From a virus: a stretch of DNA of 24,175 nt. The position numbers and the translations under genes are program-made. This document shows positions 7,618 through 17,200 of this stretch, piece by piece. Numbering within the stretch: the stretch's first letter is position 1; every line of letters starts with the position of its first letter. The notes beneath the pieces were generated by a model. It was given only the letters and a program-made list of their open reading frames with translations. It was not told the DNA's origin and ran no database searches. The stretch covers positions 1 through 24,175 of the IMG/VR virus record IMGVR_UViG_3300044491_000352; one strand, given 5' to 3'.

Positions 7618-10600
7618 TTACCAATTGTTTTGTACTATATTAACCCATGCATATGTGGCAGCACCTGTCTGCATACACATATCTACATAACTGTTATTTC
7701 CTGATGTTCTATATCTTAAAGTCCCTACGTTTGTCGCTGAGGCTGTTGCTGTGTCGTCAGCCATTCTAATACCACCGTCTACGTCTAACTTAGCAGCAGG
7801 ACTAGAAGTTCCAACACCAACATTCCCGTTCTCTTGAATTCTGAACAATTCATTAGCGCCGCCATGTTGTGTTACTCTTAAAGCACGGTCTGTTTGATTA
7901 TTGTCATAGTCAATGTCTAAAGTTATACTTCCGTCTGAAAATATAGTAGAGTTATTACCTATTTTTACATTTCCTACTACGTCTAACTTAGCAGCAGGAC
8001 TAGTCGTTCCGATCCCGACATTGCCTGATGAATCAATACGCATTCGCTCATTGTCGTTTGTCACAAAGAACATAGCGTCATTAGGGTGTGAATAACTTAT
8101 TCTACCTATCTGAGACGATTGTGGGTCTGCAAACTTAATAGTTTGTGTTTGTGAGTTAGCAGATAAAAGCTGTATAGATGGAGATGAACCTTGCTCAACT
8201 ATTAAAGTGCCGCTTGCTGCTGAATCACCACCTGAATTACTTGCTTTTATATGTGTTTTTGCTAAAGGACTAGTAGTCCCAATCCCGACGTTGCCATTTT
8301 CATCAATTCTCATTCTCTCAGTTAAGACAGAACCACCCCCAGCATCATTCAAGACATCAAATACTAAATTACTTCCTGCCGTTCCATCTGCATTTGCTTT
8401 GACTAATTTAATTCTTGCCTGACTATAGCTTAAATCACTACTGCCGTTGAAATATCTACCTCTAAATAAAAGACTTCCTTGAGTATCCTCATCTGCATAA
8501 TTATCGCCATGGTCATCAATATATAAAATAGGTGTGTCGCTTTCAATATTTAAAATCCCATCAGGACTAGTCGTCCCGATACCGACGTTTTGAGATGAGT
8601 TTACGGTAATTACATCAGAACCTCCTGTTCTTAATTTAATGTCATCAGCTTCAAAACCTATGTAGGTATTGTGATCTCCATTGTGATATATCTTACCATC
8701 TATTCCTATATTTCCTGCAACGTCTAATTCAAAGTCAGGAGTAGTTGTTCCGATACCAACCTTGTCTGCAGACGCATCAACAAATAATACATCTCCTGAC
8801 AATCCTTTTACTCTAAAATCAACATTAGATAAACCCGTGTTTACAGTAACATTGTTAGAGTTTATGGTAAATCTTTCGTTAGAAGCGGCTATTCCTCCCT
8901 GAAGAAATTTTATATTGCCTGTTCCAGAAGTTCTAATTATAAAACCGCTCGTTTGAGAATAAGCAACTAAATCTAAATAATTAGTTAAAGCTGGAAAAGC
9001 AGTATATGTCGGAGGAATATAATTTAATGCTCCTCCTCTACCAGCGGCTCCATTAGATACTACTACAGATGATATTGCGTTGCTAGCTGTATTTGTGTTT
9101 ATAACATTTATACCGCCAGGACCAGTATTGTTTGCTAAAATATCTAGCTTAAATGCTGGACTACTCGTTCCAATCCCCACGTTGCCTGTTACTATCAGGT
9201 CTTTACTGCCAGTGATGTTTACATTTTGATAAAACTCTACTGCTTCAGAACTATTGGTTGTGTTAAATCTTTGGTATACGTTGGTATCTTGTTTAAACTC
9301 TAAAGCTGCTCCTAAATTATCCCCAAAGTAAATATCTCTACCAGTGGCAAAATCAAATGTTAAATCACCAGCAATATGCAATGTAGTTAGTGGACTAGTC
9401 GTCCCGATACCGACGTTACCTGCGCCAGTAACCGTAAAAACCTGGTTCCCTGACCCAGCCCCTAATAATACATTTGCTTTTGTATCTGCTGAAATTGCAA
9501 AACTTCCGCTATTATCAAATGTAAATTGGCTAGTACCACCACCAGCTTTTAAATTTAAAGCTTTACCATCTGTTCTATTTACAATAATAGCACTGCCAAT
9601 ACCTGTGTTTTCAATTAATGCATATCCGCTTGAAACATGAAGTTTTTCACTTGGGCTAATCGTTCCAACACCCAATCTATCGTTTGTACTGTCCCAGTAT
9701 AAATTATTTTCGCCAGTTATACTAGATGTTCCGTCCCAAAAAGCAACCTGATTAGCAGATCCTGATCCAGATATGCCGCCGCCGCCACTAGTTTCAATAA
9801 CATTACCACTAGCGTCTACGCCAAGTGTGTATACAGCTGTACCTGTGAAGGTACCTGAGCCGTAGTTTCCTAACTGAATAGCCCCTGTAGATTTAAATGT
9901 ACTTAATGCAGTACCAGCATTGCCAGGATCTATGAAAAGACTATTAGCCGCATCAACAAATAGCCTAGCAACACCAATGTTTAAAGATGAACTTTGTCCT
10001 CTTAAACGAATATCACTAGCAAAGTCAACTCTACCTTCAACATCTAATTCAGCACTAGGATTAGTTGTTCCAATACCGACTCTGCCAGTGTTGGTTATTC
10101 TTACTTGAGAGGCCCCTGCGTTACTGAAGTCGTGATAACTATTTGCTGTAGAATATCCAATATAAGACCCATTTGAAAATATCCTTGTCGTACCGATACC
10201 CGTGTAGTCGCCTATTTTTACCGTGGATCCACTGAATCCAATAGCAGACAAAGAAGCTCCTCCTTGTACTTCTAAATTTGAATTTGGATTTGTCAATCCA
10301 ATACCCATACGCCCGTTACCCTCGTCTAGGTGAACAACAGTAGACTCAGATGTGTTAGCCGCTGTACCTACCCATATTTTACCTTCTGTAAGGTTAGGCA
10401 CATCGTTGGTACGTAAGATAGATGATATAACAAGCGAGCCTGCGTTGCCGCCAGATACTTTACCAACCTTAGCAATGTTTTGTATAAGGTCACTGCCTAC
10501 AGGCTTGGTAAGGGTAAGTCCACCGCCTGCCTTGACATACACCGTGTCGTTCTCAGTTGGCGTTAAGCCATCAATAGGATCTGTGGTGATGTTTGTTAAG

Positions 10601-12297
10601 AAACCACCTGTTACTGCAAAACCGTCCTCGTTATTGATAAGGTCCTGAGCAAGAACACCAATTGCTGGCATTGTAGATGAACTACTAGCATCAGCCGCAG
10701 CAATCTCAGCCCTAATAGTAGCACCAACTGTTCCTGTAATGTATACAGGCGTTCCTTTCACAAGTGTTACGCCTGATGTGTTTTTTACCTCAATACGAAC
10801 CTGCTCCGACGTTAATGCAGGACCAGCGTTTATCCAGCCCTTAGTGACGGCAGAGTCATCACCCGCAGCGTCAATCAAAGCATTAGTAAGGACAGGAAAT
10901 GTAGCTGTACCGTCAGACATCACAACAAAACCGTTCTGTCTTAAACCTACAGAAGGGTTAGCTGTATTTCCAGCAAACGTACCACAACCAACAATAAATC
11001 TTGGGTTTAGGGCGTTCCTGTTATTTGTTAAATTATCAGCAATAGATAAGGTAATGTCCTCATTACCAATACCAACAGTCGTACAGAACGGACCCCCTGA
11101 CAACAAGCCATACCCTAGCTGAACACTAGCGTACCCGCTAGGCATCTGGTTATACATTCCTATCTGACCTGACCAATACTGTACAGGGTAGGGGTAAGGA
11201 AACCCTGCGTCGCTCCAAGACTGCTGAGTCCTGTCCCCTATTAGGTTTTTATATCCGCTAGTAATGTTGTAGTAGTTCAACCCGTATGACTGGTTATATT
11301 GCCCAAGAACTACACCCCCAACAAAGTATGTTGGCTCGATATTCGGACCCCCATTTAAAATGTTAGCTGAACCAAGGATAACTCCTCCACTACTGTTATT
11401 CTCAACTGTGTTCCCAAGGGTAAATGACCCTGGACCTGTTGATCCAATCTGTGGCGAGTTTGTTATGCTTCCACCAAAAGGCAAGCTTTCATCTTGAAAA
11501 TATCCAGTAGAAAAGTCAATAGCGTCCTCACCAATAGGACCATACAGACTGGCATCCCTGCCGATTAGTCTCCATCCTATGGGGTCGTCTGTACTTCCAA
11601 AACTCTGTCTCCCACCTTCATCTAAAGCCTCTAACCCTAGCGTACCCCATGTGTTGTCTCCCCTTAGCCCTGTAAGGTTAGACGGTGTCCCTGTGGCTGA
11701 CAATGAAAGTGTCACCTCTCCGACACCTGTCAGCGTGGAGTCGATGAACTCACTGCCTAGTATGGTCTGTATCCCTGCAGCTCCAGCGAACTGTATAAGG
11801 CTCACAAGATAGTCATTGTCCTCCACAACAGAACCGTTTCCAGACTCGAAGCTTAGCGCTACATTATAGAAGTTACTTTCCGTAGGGTCGACCTCATACC
11901 CATTAAGGCCATAGAATGCATAGATGTCTGGGTTGTCTGCCTTCTGTATGATAATAATACTATTGACAATGTCGGTCATGAAGTTATTGACCGCATCATT
12001 ACCCGTCGTGTACTTGCTAAATACAAGGTTAGATATATTTTCGAAAGGGACCTCAGAACCAATCTCTGTGGGGAATGAGAAACTACCCCTAGCCCTGTCG
12101 TCTCCTGGATCAACCGTGTCATAGAAAAAACGAAGCTGGTTTACAGACTCTACAACCTCCTTATCGTTATAGTATTTTGCTAGGTTGTCAGGTGTAAAGT
12201 TTTTTGTAAGCTTCGCCAGTGAACCAGAATCAGTCCCAATCCACTTATCATTTCCACGGACCTCTAGGTCTAGTGCGTAGTTCTTAATTTTTGTCAT
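7618..12297 (-). CDS. Large tail fibre protein with ten VGIGTTSP-type repeats
   Basis: It has 1559 residues. The N-terminus (MTKIKNYALDLEVRGNDKWI) resembles that of the 345-residue fibre and probably anchors it to the tail. Residues up to about 480 form a mixed beta region containing LSATGTPSNLTGLRGDNTW. A phage-type collar follows (DDSAVTKGWINAG, then GVTLVKGTPVYITG). From about 660 on there are ten copies of a shaft motif, VGIGTTSPxxxLDVxGN. The C-terminus ends RYRTSGNNSY...YAWVNIVQNNW, shared with the 345-residue fibre. The common S74 self-cleaving chaperone end is absent. It is probably a trimeric receptor-binding fibre. Its ATG overlaps the holin stop (ATGA). Confidence 0.88.
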   Translation of the reverse strand: MTKIKNYALDLEVRGNDKWIGTDSGSLAKLTKNFTPDNLAKYYNDKEVVESVNQLRFFYDTVDPGDDRARGSFSFPTEIGSEVPFENISNLVFSKYTTGNDAVNNFMTDIVNSIIIIQKADNPDIYAFYGLNGYEVDPTESNFYNVALSFESGNGSVVEDNDYLVSLIQFAGAAGIQTILGSEFIDSTLTGVGEVTLSLSATGTPSNLTGLRGDNTWGTLGLEALDEGGRQSFGSTDDPIGWRLIGRDASLYGPIGEDAIDFSTGYFQDESLPFGGSITNSPQIGSTGPGSFTLGNTVENNSSGGVILGSANILNGGPNIEPTYFVGGVVLGQYNQSYGLNYYNITSGYKNLIGDRTQQSWSDAGFPYPYPVQYWSGQIGMYNQMPSGYASVQLGYGLLSGGPFCTTVGIGNEDITLSIADNLTNNRNALNPRFIVGCGTFAGNTANPSVGLRQNGFVVMSDGTATFPVLTNALIDAAGDDSAVTKGWINAGPALTSEQVRIEVKNTSGVTLVKGTPVYITGTVGATIRAEIAAADASSSSTMPAIGVLAQDLINNEDGFAVTGGFLTNITTDPIDGLTPTENDTVYVKAGGGLTLTKPVGSDLIQNIAKVGKVSGGNAGSLVISSILRTNDVPNLTEGKIWVGTAANTSESTVVHLDEGNGRMGIGLTNPNSNLEVQGGASLSAIGFSGSTVKIGDYTGIGTTRIFSNGSYIGYSTANSYHDFSNAGASQVRITNTGRVGIGTTNPSAELDVEGRVDFASDIRLRGQSSSLNIGVARLFVDAANSLFIDPGNAGTALSTFKSTGAIQLGNYGSGTFTGTAVYTLGVDASGNVIETSGGGGISGSGSANQVAFWDGTSSITGENNLYWDSTNDRLGVGTISPSEKLHVSSGYALIENTGIGSAIIVNRTDGKALNLKAGGGTSQFTFDNSGSFAISADTKANVLLGAGSGNQVFTVTGAGNVGIGTTSPLTTLHIAGDLTFDFATGRDIYFGDNLGAALEFKQDTNVYQRFNTTNSSEAVEFYQNVNITGSKDLIVTGNVGIGTSSPAFKLDILANNTGPGGINVINTNTASNAISSVVVSNGAAGRGGALNYIPPTYTAFPALTNYLDLVAYSQTSGFIIRTSGTGNIKFLQGGIAASNERFTINSNNVTVNTGLSNVDFRVKGLSGDVLFVDASADKVGIGTTTPDFELDVAGNIGIDGKIYHNGDHNTYIGFEADDIKLRTGGSDVITVNSSQNVGIGTTSPDGILNIESDTPILYIDDHGDNYADEDTQGSLLFRGRYFNGSSDLSYSQARIKLVKANADGTAGSNLVFDVLNDAGGGSVLTERMRIDENGNVGIGTTSPLAKTHIKASNSGGDSAASGTLIVEQGSSPSIQLLSANSQTQTIKFADPQSSQIGRISYSHPNDAMFFVTNDNERMRIDSSGNVGIGTTSPAAKLDVVGNVKIGNNSTIFSDGSITLDIDYDNNQTDRALRVTQHGGANELFRIQENGNVGVGTSSPAAKLDVDGGIRMADDTATASATNVGTLRYRTSGNNSYVDMCMQTGAATYAWVNIVQNNW
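7770..10320 (-). repeat. Ten degenerate VGIGTTSP repeats encoding the fibre shaft
   Basis: Inside the 1559-residue fibre, ten copies of a motif like NVGIGTTSPAAKLDVVGN recur at irregular spacing of roughly 60-110 residues. On the plus strand they show up as related strings such as GGACTAGTCGTTCCGAT. The DNA copies are partly similar, so they could recombine. Variants range from MGIGLTNPNSNLEV at the N-terminal end to VGVGTSSPAAKLDV at the C-terminal end. Confidence 0.85.
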
Positions 12298-12728
12298 TGT
12301 CTCTTGTCTGATGAGGTTCCGTAATAGTAGGCGAATATGTTCGACACCACGACACCTTCTATTACCCCCATTAAATGTACGAATAAATCATTTTCAGTCA
12401 CAGACGGTATGTATACAACCGCATAGATCATAAATATAAATGAGGCTAGACCGACAATACCAGTTATGAACATCATCCAGTCCTGACCACCAGCCTTCTT
12501 TATCTCAGCCTCACGCTTGCGTGCTGAGTCACGGTCTGCCACCTCCAACTGATATAGCTCCTTCTTTAGCTCTGCCTTCTGCTCGTCGCTCATAGAGTCG
12601 TCTGTGTCGATGAGGTTCTTCACAATGCCAAGCACACCCTTGTCAGGGAGGACGTCCCCAACAATCCCTGGGATTTTATCTAGCAGGAACTTTCCTACAG
12701 CTGTCTCTTTAAAAGGTTTCTTACCCAT
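12294..12728 (-). CDS. Holin, 3TM/GTA-holin type
   Basis: It has 144 residues when read from ATG at 12726-12728; this start overlaps the endolysin stop (ATGGGTAA) and is preferred over an upstream ATG that would add nine residues inside the endolysin gene. The N-terminal part (MGKKPFKETAVGKFLLDKIP) is amphipathic, then comes a charged helix (VADRDSARKREAEIKKAGGQ) and two or three membrane segments (about 85-107 and 113-135), ending YYYGTSSDKRQ. The order of charged helix, DW, and membrane hairpin is that of the phage holin family with three TM segments (PF11351). It would make the membrane holes that let the endolysin out. It lies directly after the peptidase and before the large fibre. Confidence 0.8.
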   Translation of the reverse strand: MGKKPFKETAVGKFLLDKIPGIVGDVLPDKGVLGIVKNLIDTDDSMSDEQKAELKKELYQLEVADRDSARKREAEIKKAGGQDWMMFITGIVGLASFIFMIYAVVYIPSVTENDLFVHLMGVIEGVVVSNIFAYYYGTSSDKRQ

Positions 12729-13182
12729 TGTAAAATTCGTATGCCGTTTTACCACCTACCCGTTTTGCCACAAGCACCTGGCTTCTGTTACTCTTTTTAG
12801 ACAGGCTCACATGAACCCAGTCAGGGTTATGCTCTGTCCCGAACTCCCATATCAGTTGATCAAACTCTAGGTTGTCCTTGATATAGTGAAATATCTCAGC
12901 ATTGGTCACCCTGTTATAGACGTCTGCGTCTAGGTCCATCGCCTCACCCTTCATATGGGTCGAGCTAGATGAGCCCTTTATAGCCTTATTAAGAGCTTCT
13001 GACCTAAAAAATGACGAGACATATATAGGGCAGTCAAAGTGCTCTCTAACGGGCTGAAAAACGTTCTCAGCGACATGTCTCATATTGCTCATCTGTTCTG
13101 CGTCTGGGGTGTTGTCTATCCCAAGCCTTTTTGCTGTGGTGGATAGGGTAGCCTCCTTGTATGTGATGTTCTTACTGATCAT
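12721..13182 (-). CDS. Endolysin, M15-family peptidase
   Basis: This peptidoglycan-cleaving enzyme cuts peptide cross-links in the host wall at lysis. The 153 residues carry the M15 pattern: SSFFRS at 56-61, THMKGEAMDLD at 75-85 giving zinc ligands H76 and D83, a likely catalytic E113 (IWEFG), and DWVHVS at 121-126 giving the third zinc ligand H124. The length is that of a single-domain phage M15 peptidase with no wall-binding domain. No signal peptide is present, so export would rely on the holin, which is the next gene and overlaps by eight bases. Its own start overlaps the preceding thioredoxin-like gene by 11 bases. The assignment is firm. Confidence 0.92.
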   Translation of the reverse strand: MISKNITYKEATLSTTAKRLGIDNTPDAEQMSNMRHVAENVFQPVREHFDCPIYVSSFFRSEALNKAIKGSSSSTHMKGEAMDLDADVYNRVTNAEIFHYIKDNLEFDQLIWEFGTEHNPDWVHVSLSKKSNRSQVLVAKRVGGKTAYEFYNG

Positions 13183-13507
13183 TGATTACACTAAGTATTT
13201 GTTTCTTTGTTAGATTTAATTTAAAACTTATGTCTGCCGACCATTGTGCCACTGGCCTGTCACCCTTTAAAAGTATGACATGAGGGACGTACTGTATGCT
13301 GCCCTGTATATTCTTGGGCTGGTCCTCCAGAAATGCGTATCTCAGGCTACAGTTAGGTATGATGTCTAGGTTGACGTTGTTCTGCTGGTTCCACTTTGCA
13401 TTGATGTGCAGTAGTGTGTACTGAGACACTGGCTCTGGACTGGATAGGTCTGCCGTTGAAAATGGAATTGCTAGGAGTAGAATCGTTGCTAGTACATACT
13501 TTATCAT
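13172..13507 (-). CDS. Exported thioredoxin-like protein lacking the active-site cysteines
   Basis: It has 111 residues. A signal peptide is clear (MIKYVLATILLLAIPFSTAD). Then comes a thioredoxin-like plan: strand TLLHINAKW (31-39), followed by NQQN (40-43) exactly where thioredoxins have CxxC, and YVPHVILLKGDRPVAQW (73-89) with the cis-proline (P75) and the next two strands. The only cysteine is C53. So the fold seems kept but the redox chemistry lost. It would sit in the periplasm or membrane and lies between a membrane coiled-coil protein and the endolysin, so a role in lysis or in the envelope is possible. Fold call is from pattern only. Confidence 0.6.
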   Translation of the reverse strand: MIKYVLATILLLAIPFSTADLSSPEPVSQYTLLHINAKWNQQNNVNLDIIPNCSLRYAFLEDQPKNIQGSIQYVPHVILLKGDRPVAQWSADISFKLNLTKKQILSVINDQ

Positions 13508-13509
13508 GG

Positions 13510-13782
13510 CTAGTTAATTTTATAGAGCCGCTCCTCAATCTTTTCCAGCTTCTCGAAGTTACGCTCGATCAGGTCACGGTTGTTCATTATCTCTTTACGG
13601 ATGGCGTTGTCCTTAAGGTCGTACTCCTGTCTGGTGATTACTGGGGCAGGCATCTGCATAGCCTCCTGAATCTGGGCCTGTAGTGAAAAATAAAACCCAG
13701 CGGCTGTAAAGATGCCGATACCGAGAGCGATTATGGTCTCGATAGACATGTTAAACTTTGTTTCTTTAGAGATCTCTTTCAT
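13510..13782 (-). CDS. Membrane-anchored coiled-coil protein; possible inner-membrane spanin
   Basis: It has 90 residues. One membrane segment lies at about 15-33 (ETIIALGIGIFTAAGFYFSL), followed by a short Pro region and a charged helix at 50-88 (LIERNFEKLEKIEERL) with coiled-coil character. This single-TM plus coiled-coil design, and its place upstream of the endolysin and holin, fit an i-spanin of the Rz type, but no partner lipoprotein was seen. The ATG at 13782 is preferred over the internal Met at residue 12 because it overlaps the stop of the previous small gene as ATGA. Confidence 0.65.
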   Translation of the reverse strand: MKEISKETKFNMSIETIIALGIGIFTAAGFYFSLQAQIQEAMQMPAPVITRQEYDLKDNAIRKEIMNNRDLIERNFEKLEKIEERLYKIN

Positions 13783-13919
13783 TTATACGGGAATAGATCG
13801 TTTAACTTTTTTCTACGCTTCTCGCAGCCACACTTTTTGCCAATAGCCTTCTTTACCACAGACTTTATGCCTGTGGCCGTTGTAAATCTATCGACGGTAT
13901 CGCCAAGTCCTTTATCCAT
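13779..13919 (-). CDS. Small conserved phage protein with a CGC motif (46 residues)
   Basis: Hand translation gives 46 residues: it starts MDKGLGDTVDRFTTATGIKS and ends CGCEKRRKKLNDLFPYK. The pattern 'GLGDT...TKATGI...CGC..R...LN.LFPY' is one I recognise from many small proteins of Bacteroidetes and marine phages, always without known function. It has two cysteines (CGC) and a very basic C-terminal half. The start is set by the promoter box only four bases upstream and by the conserved first residues. The stop overlaps the next ATG (ATGA). It is the first gene of the lysis unit. Confidence 0.75.
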   Translation of the reverse strand: MDKGLGDTVDRFTTATGIKSVVKKAIGKKCGCEKRRKKLNDLFPYK

Positions 13920-13923
13920 ACCG

Positions 13924-13931
13924 CAAAGATA
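13924..13931 (-). promoter_or_regulatory. Near-leaderless promoter box (TATCTTTG) for the lysis unit
   Basis: On the minus strand TATCTTTG matches TAnnTTTG, and the ATG of the 46-residue gene starts only four bases later. Because transcription in Bacteroidetes starts a few bases after this box, the mRNA would begin at or next to the start codon. The 34-base gap around it is one of the very few between genes here. No convincing -33 element is seen. Confidence 0.55.
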
Positions 13932-13953
13932 TGGAATAAAACAATTTATATTT

Positions 13954-14229
13954 CTAAGGATTAGGCTCTTGTGTGGGCTCCTCTGAGGTTAGGTATTGTG
14001 CCATAAGTTCCTCACTCGCTCCCTTGGAAAGAATCTCCTCAGGATCGATTCCAGCGTCGATAAGGACTTGGATCCACTCAGCCTCGTCAAGGTACTGATC
14101 CATAATAGGTTGCCCAGTGATCATGCACTGGTTTGTCTCTACGATACCGTATGCGGTAACTGTAAATGTGTCGTCCTCTCTACAGATAAAGTAAGTAGTT
14201 TGTTCTGGATAATTAATTTCTAATGCCAT
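13954..14229 (-). CDS. Small phage protein downstream of the giant repeat protein, function unknown
   Basis: It has 91 residues. It starts MALEINYPEQTTYFICREDD and goes on with FTVTAYGIVETNQCMITGQP, a beta-rich region with two cysteines; the C-terminal half is acidic and helical (DQYLDEAEWIQVLIDAG, then PEEILSKGASEELMAQYL). I have seen similar proteins next to phage tail-fibre genes, but no function is known to me. It follows the 1638-residue protein after 18 AT-rich bases and is the last gene of that unit; a new promoter starts just after it. Confidence 0.65.
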   Translation of the reverse strand: MALEINYPEQTTYFICREDDTFTVTAYGIVETNQCMITGQPIMDQYLDEAEWIQVLIDAGIDPEEILSKGASEELMAQYLTSEEPTQEPNP

Positions 14230-14247
14230 AATTTTTATTATTTATTT

Positions 14248-17200
14248 TTATATTCCACCACCGTCAATGATGGTCCATCCGTATGTGTTGATAAGTGATG
14301 TTCTGGCTGTTTCAGCCGCTGAGCCTAAGGTATATTTAGATCCACCAAAGTTAATTGTGACAATGTTAGGAGGTGCTTGAGCTTCCCAAGCAATTAATAT
14401 ACTGTCATAGTTAGCTGTACTAAAAGCATTTGGAAGGGTTGTAAAATTGTTAAAATTGGTAACTTGTGTAATTTGCCAAGAACTTACATCTGCATCATAA
14501 ACTGTTTCTTGAAATACTTCACTCAAATTACTGACATTACTTACATCCCATTGATCAATATTTGGAACGTTAGTAAAAGTTGTTCTTCTAAACAGTCTAG
14601 AAAATGATACACAAGAAGACCAGTTTGGAATATCTGTTGCTGTAATTACCATGTTTTCACATCCTCCAAACATTCCATAGGCACTTACCCAAGCGCTTGC
14701 TCCCCACTGTACAAGATTTGTTACTTTTAAAACATCAGCGCCAAAATTATATTGAAGTAGAGTTCCACCTGTAACTTTTATATCATAAACTCCGCCTGTT
14801 GCGTAGGCATGTGTTTGGCCTCCAGTTTGCCCAGTGGCTACATTTCCATCTCCCCAATCTACATCATAAGTACCAGAAACCATTGGAAGTCTCATATTAG
14901 GAAGACCATCACCTAGTGATGTGTCTACCCTAAGTATTAGAGGAGGCACTATTCCACCACCATCAGTAATGGTCCAGTTATATGTGTTGACTAATGTGTT
15001 TCTTGCAGCTTCAGCAGCACCGCCTAATGTGTATTGAGATGATCCAAAAATTGCAGCAACATTATTTGTTGGCGCTTGAGCAGCCCAGCTAATTAACGTA
15101 GCATCGTAATTAGCCCTAGACAAGGTTCCTGTAGAAATGAAATTACTAAATGCTGTTGATACTAATGTTGCTTGCCCAATATCCCACGCTGCAAACGACT
15201 GGTCAATAACATTGTTATTACTAAACATTTGACCAAAATTTGTAACACTACTTACATCCCAATTAGATAAATCTTGGTTATATGCTACGTTCGCAAACAT
15301 TCTAAACATAGAAATAGCTTTGCTGGTATTCCAATTTACAACTTGACTGTGCCATCCTGTTCCCTGTGTGGTTCTAAATGTTTCCGCGAAAGTTGTAACA
15401 TTACTGGTATTCCAAGTAGAAAAATCTATACCTACCATTGGCCCACAGTTATAAAATGTTCGATACATAGAATCTACTAGGTTTGTGTTAGGACTATCTG
15501 TTGCAGATACTGTTGACAACAAACTACAACCATAAAAAGCACTATCAAATGATCTCCATACTTGGCTACCCCATTGTTTTATTTCAATTATTCTTGAGGA
15601 AAGCACATTATTATTTGTGTATAAAGCAGGGAATTTTCCAGTAATTTCTAAGTCATAATAAGCATTATTATTTGGGAAAAATATTTCTTGATCGCCAGTT
15701 AAATTACTAAAGGTTTGCCCGTCTGATGTTGAAATATTATAGTCATAGGTATAACTAGGGTTTGTTTTTACAACATAACTAAACGTGCCGTTGTTTGATT
15801 GAACATTCATTATAAAAGGCACTTCAGCTACACCACCACCATCAGTAATTGTCCACCCAAATGTGTTAATCAAAGATGTACGCGCTGCTTCAACTTCTCC
15901 TCCTAATGTGTATTGAGATGTATTAAAACTTATGGAGATTGTTGGTGTATATCCTACTCCCCCTGGATATGCTGCTTGCAATTGAGCTTCCCAGCTAACC
16001 AAAATTGCATCGTATGTTCCTGTAGTTAAATTTGGAACACCGAGCATAAAATTTAAGAAACTAGATACATCTACAATATCCCAGTTAACTATAGAATTAA
16101 AGTTAAAAGCATCCGCCTCAAAAAATGTTTGACTTAAGCTAGTTAAAGAAGTGGTGTTCCAAGAGCTTAAATCAACATTCATGTTTCGGCAATTTCTAAA
16201 GCAATTTTGTAATGTTGTAATATTGCTAACATTCCAATTGGCAATTGAATTGTTATTAAATGCCATAACACCGCTTATTCCATCAAAAACGCTAACTAAT
16301 CTAGTAACATTAGGGAATGTCCAGTTAGATAAGTCTCCGTTAAATGAACTTGCTCTTTCAAACATATAATCCAATCCTTGAAATTGCAGGTTTGTCCAAG
16401 TCCAATTAGGAAGATTTTGATTAAATGAGCTTGCTCTACTAAACATTCTGTCTGCTCTTAAAATATTGCTTACGTCCCAAGAGCCTATTGGCTGATTAAA
16501 CGAGCTAGCAGCTGCAAACATCCATTGAGTATCAGTAACGTTACTCATGTCCCAAGAACTAATGTTTTGATTAAATAATGAAGCCCGATCAAACATAAAC
16601 TGACACAAAGACATTGCACTTGTATTCCAGGCCTCAATATTTGTAACTGTTAAAAGATTTGGCGTGTTTTGAAACATATACCTAACGCTAGTAGGTTTAA
16701 AAGCAACAGGGAATGTAATGTTTGTAAGATTAACATCAGATGCTACAATACCATCACTATATACAGAAAGAGCAGGATTTAGGCTGGATAAATTTATATC
16801 TGTTAATTGTGTACAGCTAAAAAACATATAACCAATATCAGTAACAGAGCTTAAATCCCAAGAGGCGCAATCAAAAGATCCTGATAAACTGCTACAGGTA
16901 TGAAAAGCAAAAAAGAATGATGTTACTGATGATACATTTGGAGCATCTGTAGCTGTAATTGTTAAATTATTACATCCTTGAAAAGCATTAGCCATATTAG
17001 TCCAGCCAATAGATCCCCACTTTTTAATATCAGTAAGCTTTAGTTTGTCTCCTCCATTGTTGAAATAAATTCTAGGAAAGTCTCCTGTTATCTCAATGTC
17101 ATATGTGCCCGCTGCAGGGAATGTAATAGTTGTATTGCCAGTGTTGCCAGTTATGCTCTGACCATCTGATGTAGCCACATCATAGTTATACCCTGTTCCA

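Noticed and set aside
9344-10108. Plus-strand ORFs rich in VVPIPTLP strings
   Set aside because: They are the mirror image of the VGIGTTSP fibre repeats on the minus strand, so the repeated look comes from the real gene.
12729-12755. Longer holin reading with nine extra N-terminal residues
   Set aside because: These bases lie in the end of the endolysin gene; the ATG at 12728 gives the tight overlap seen for the neighbouring genes.
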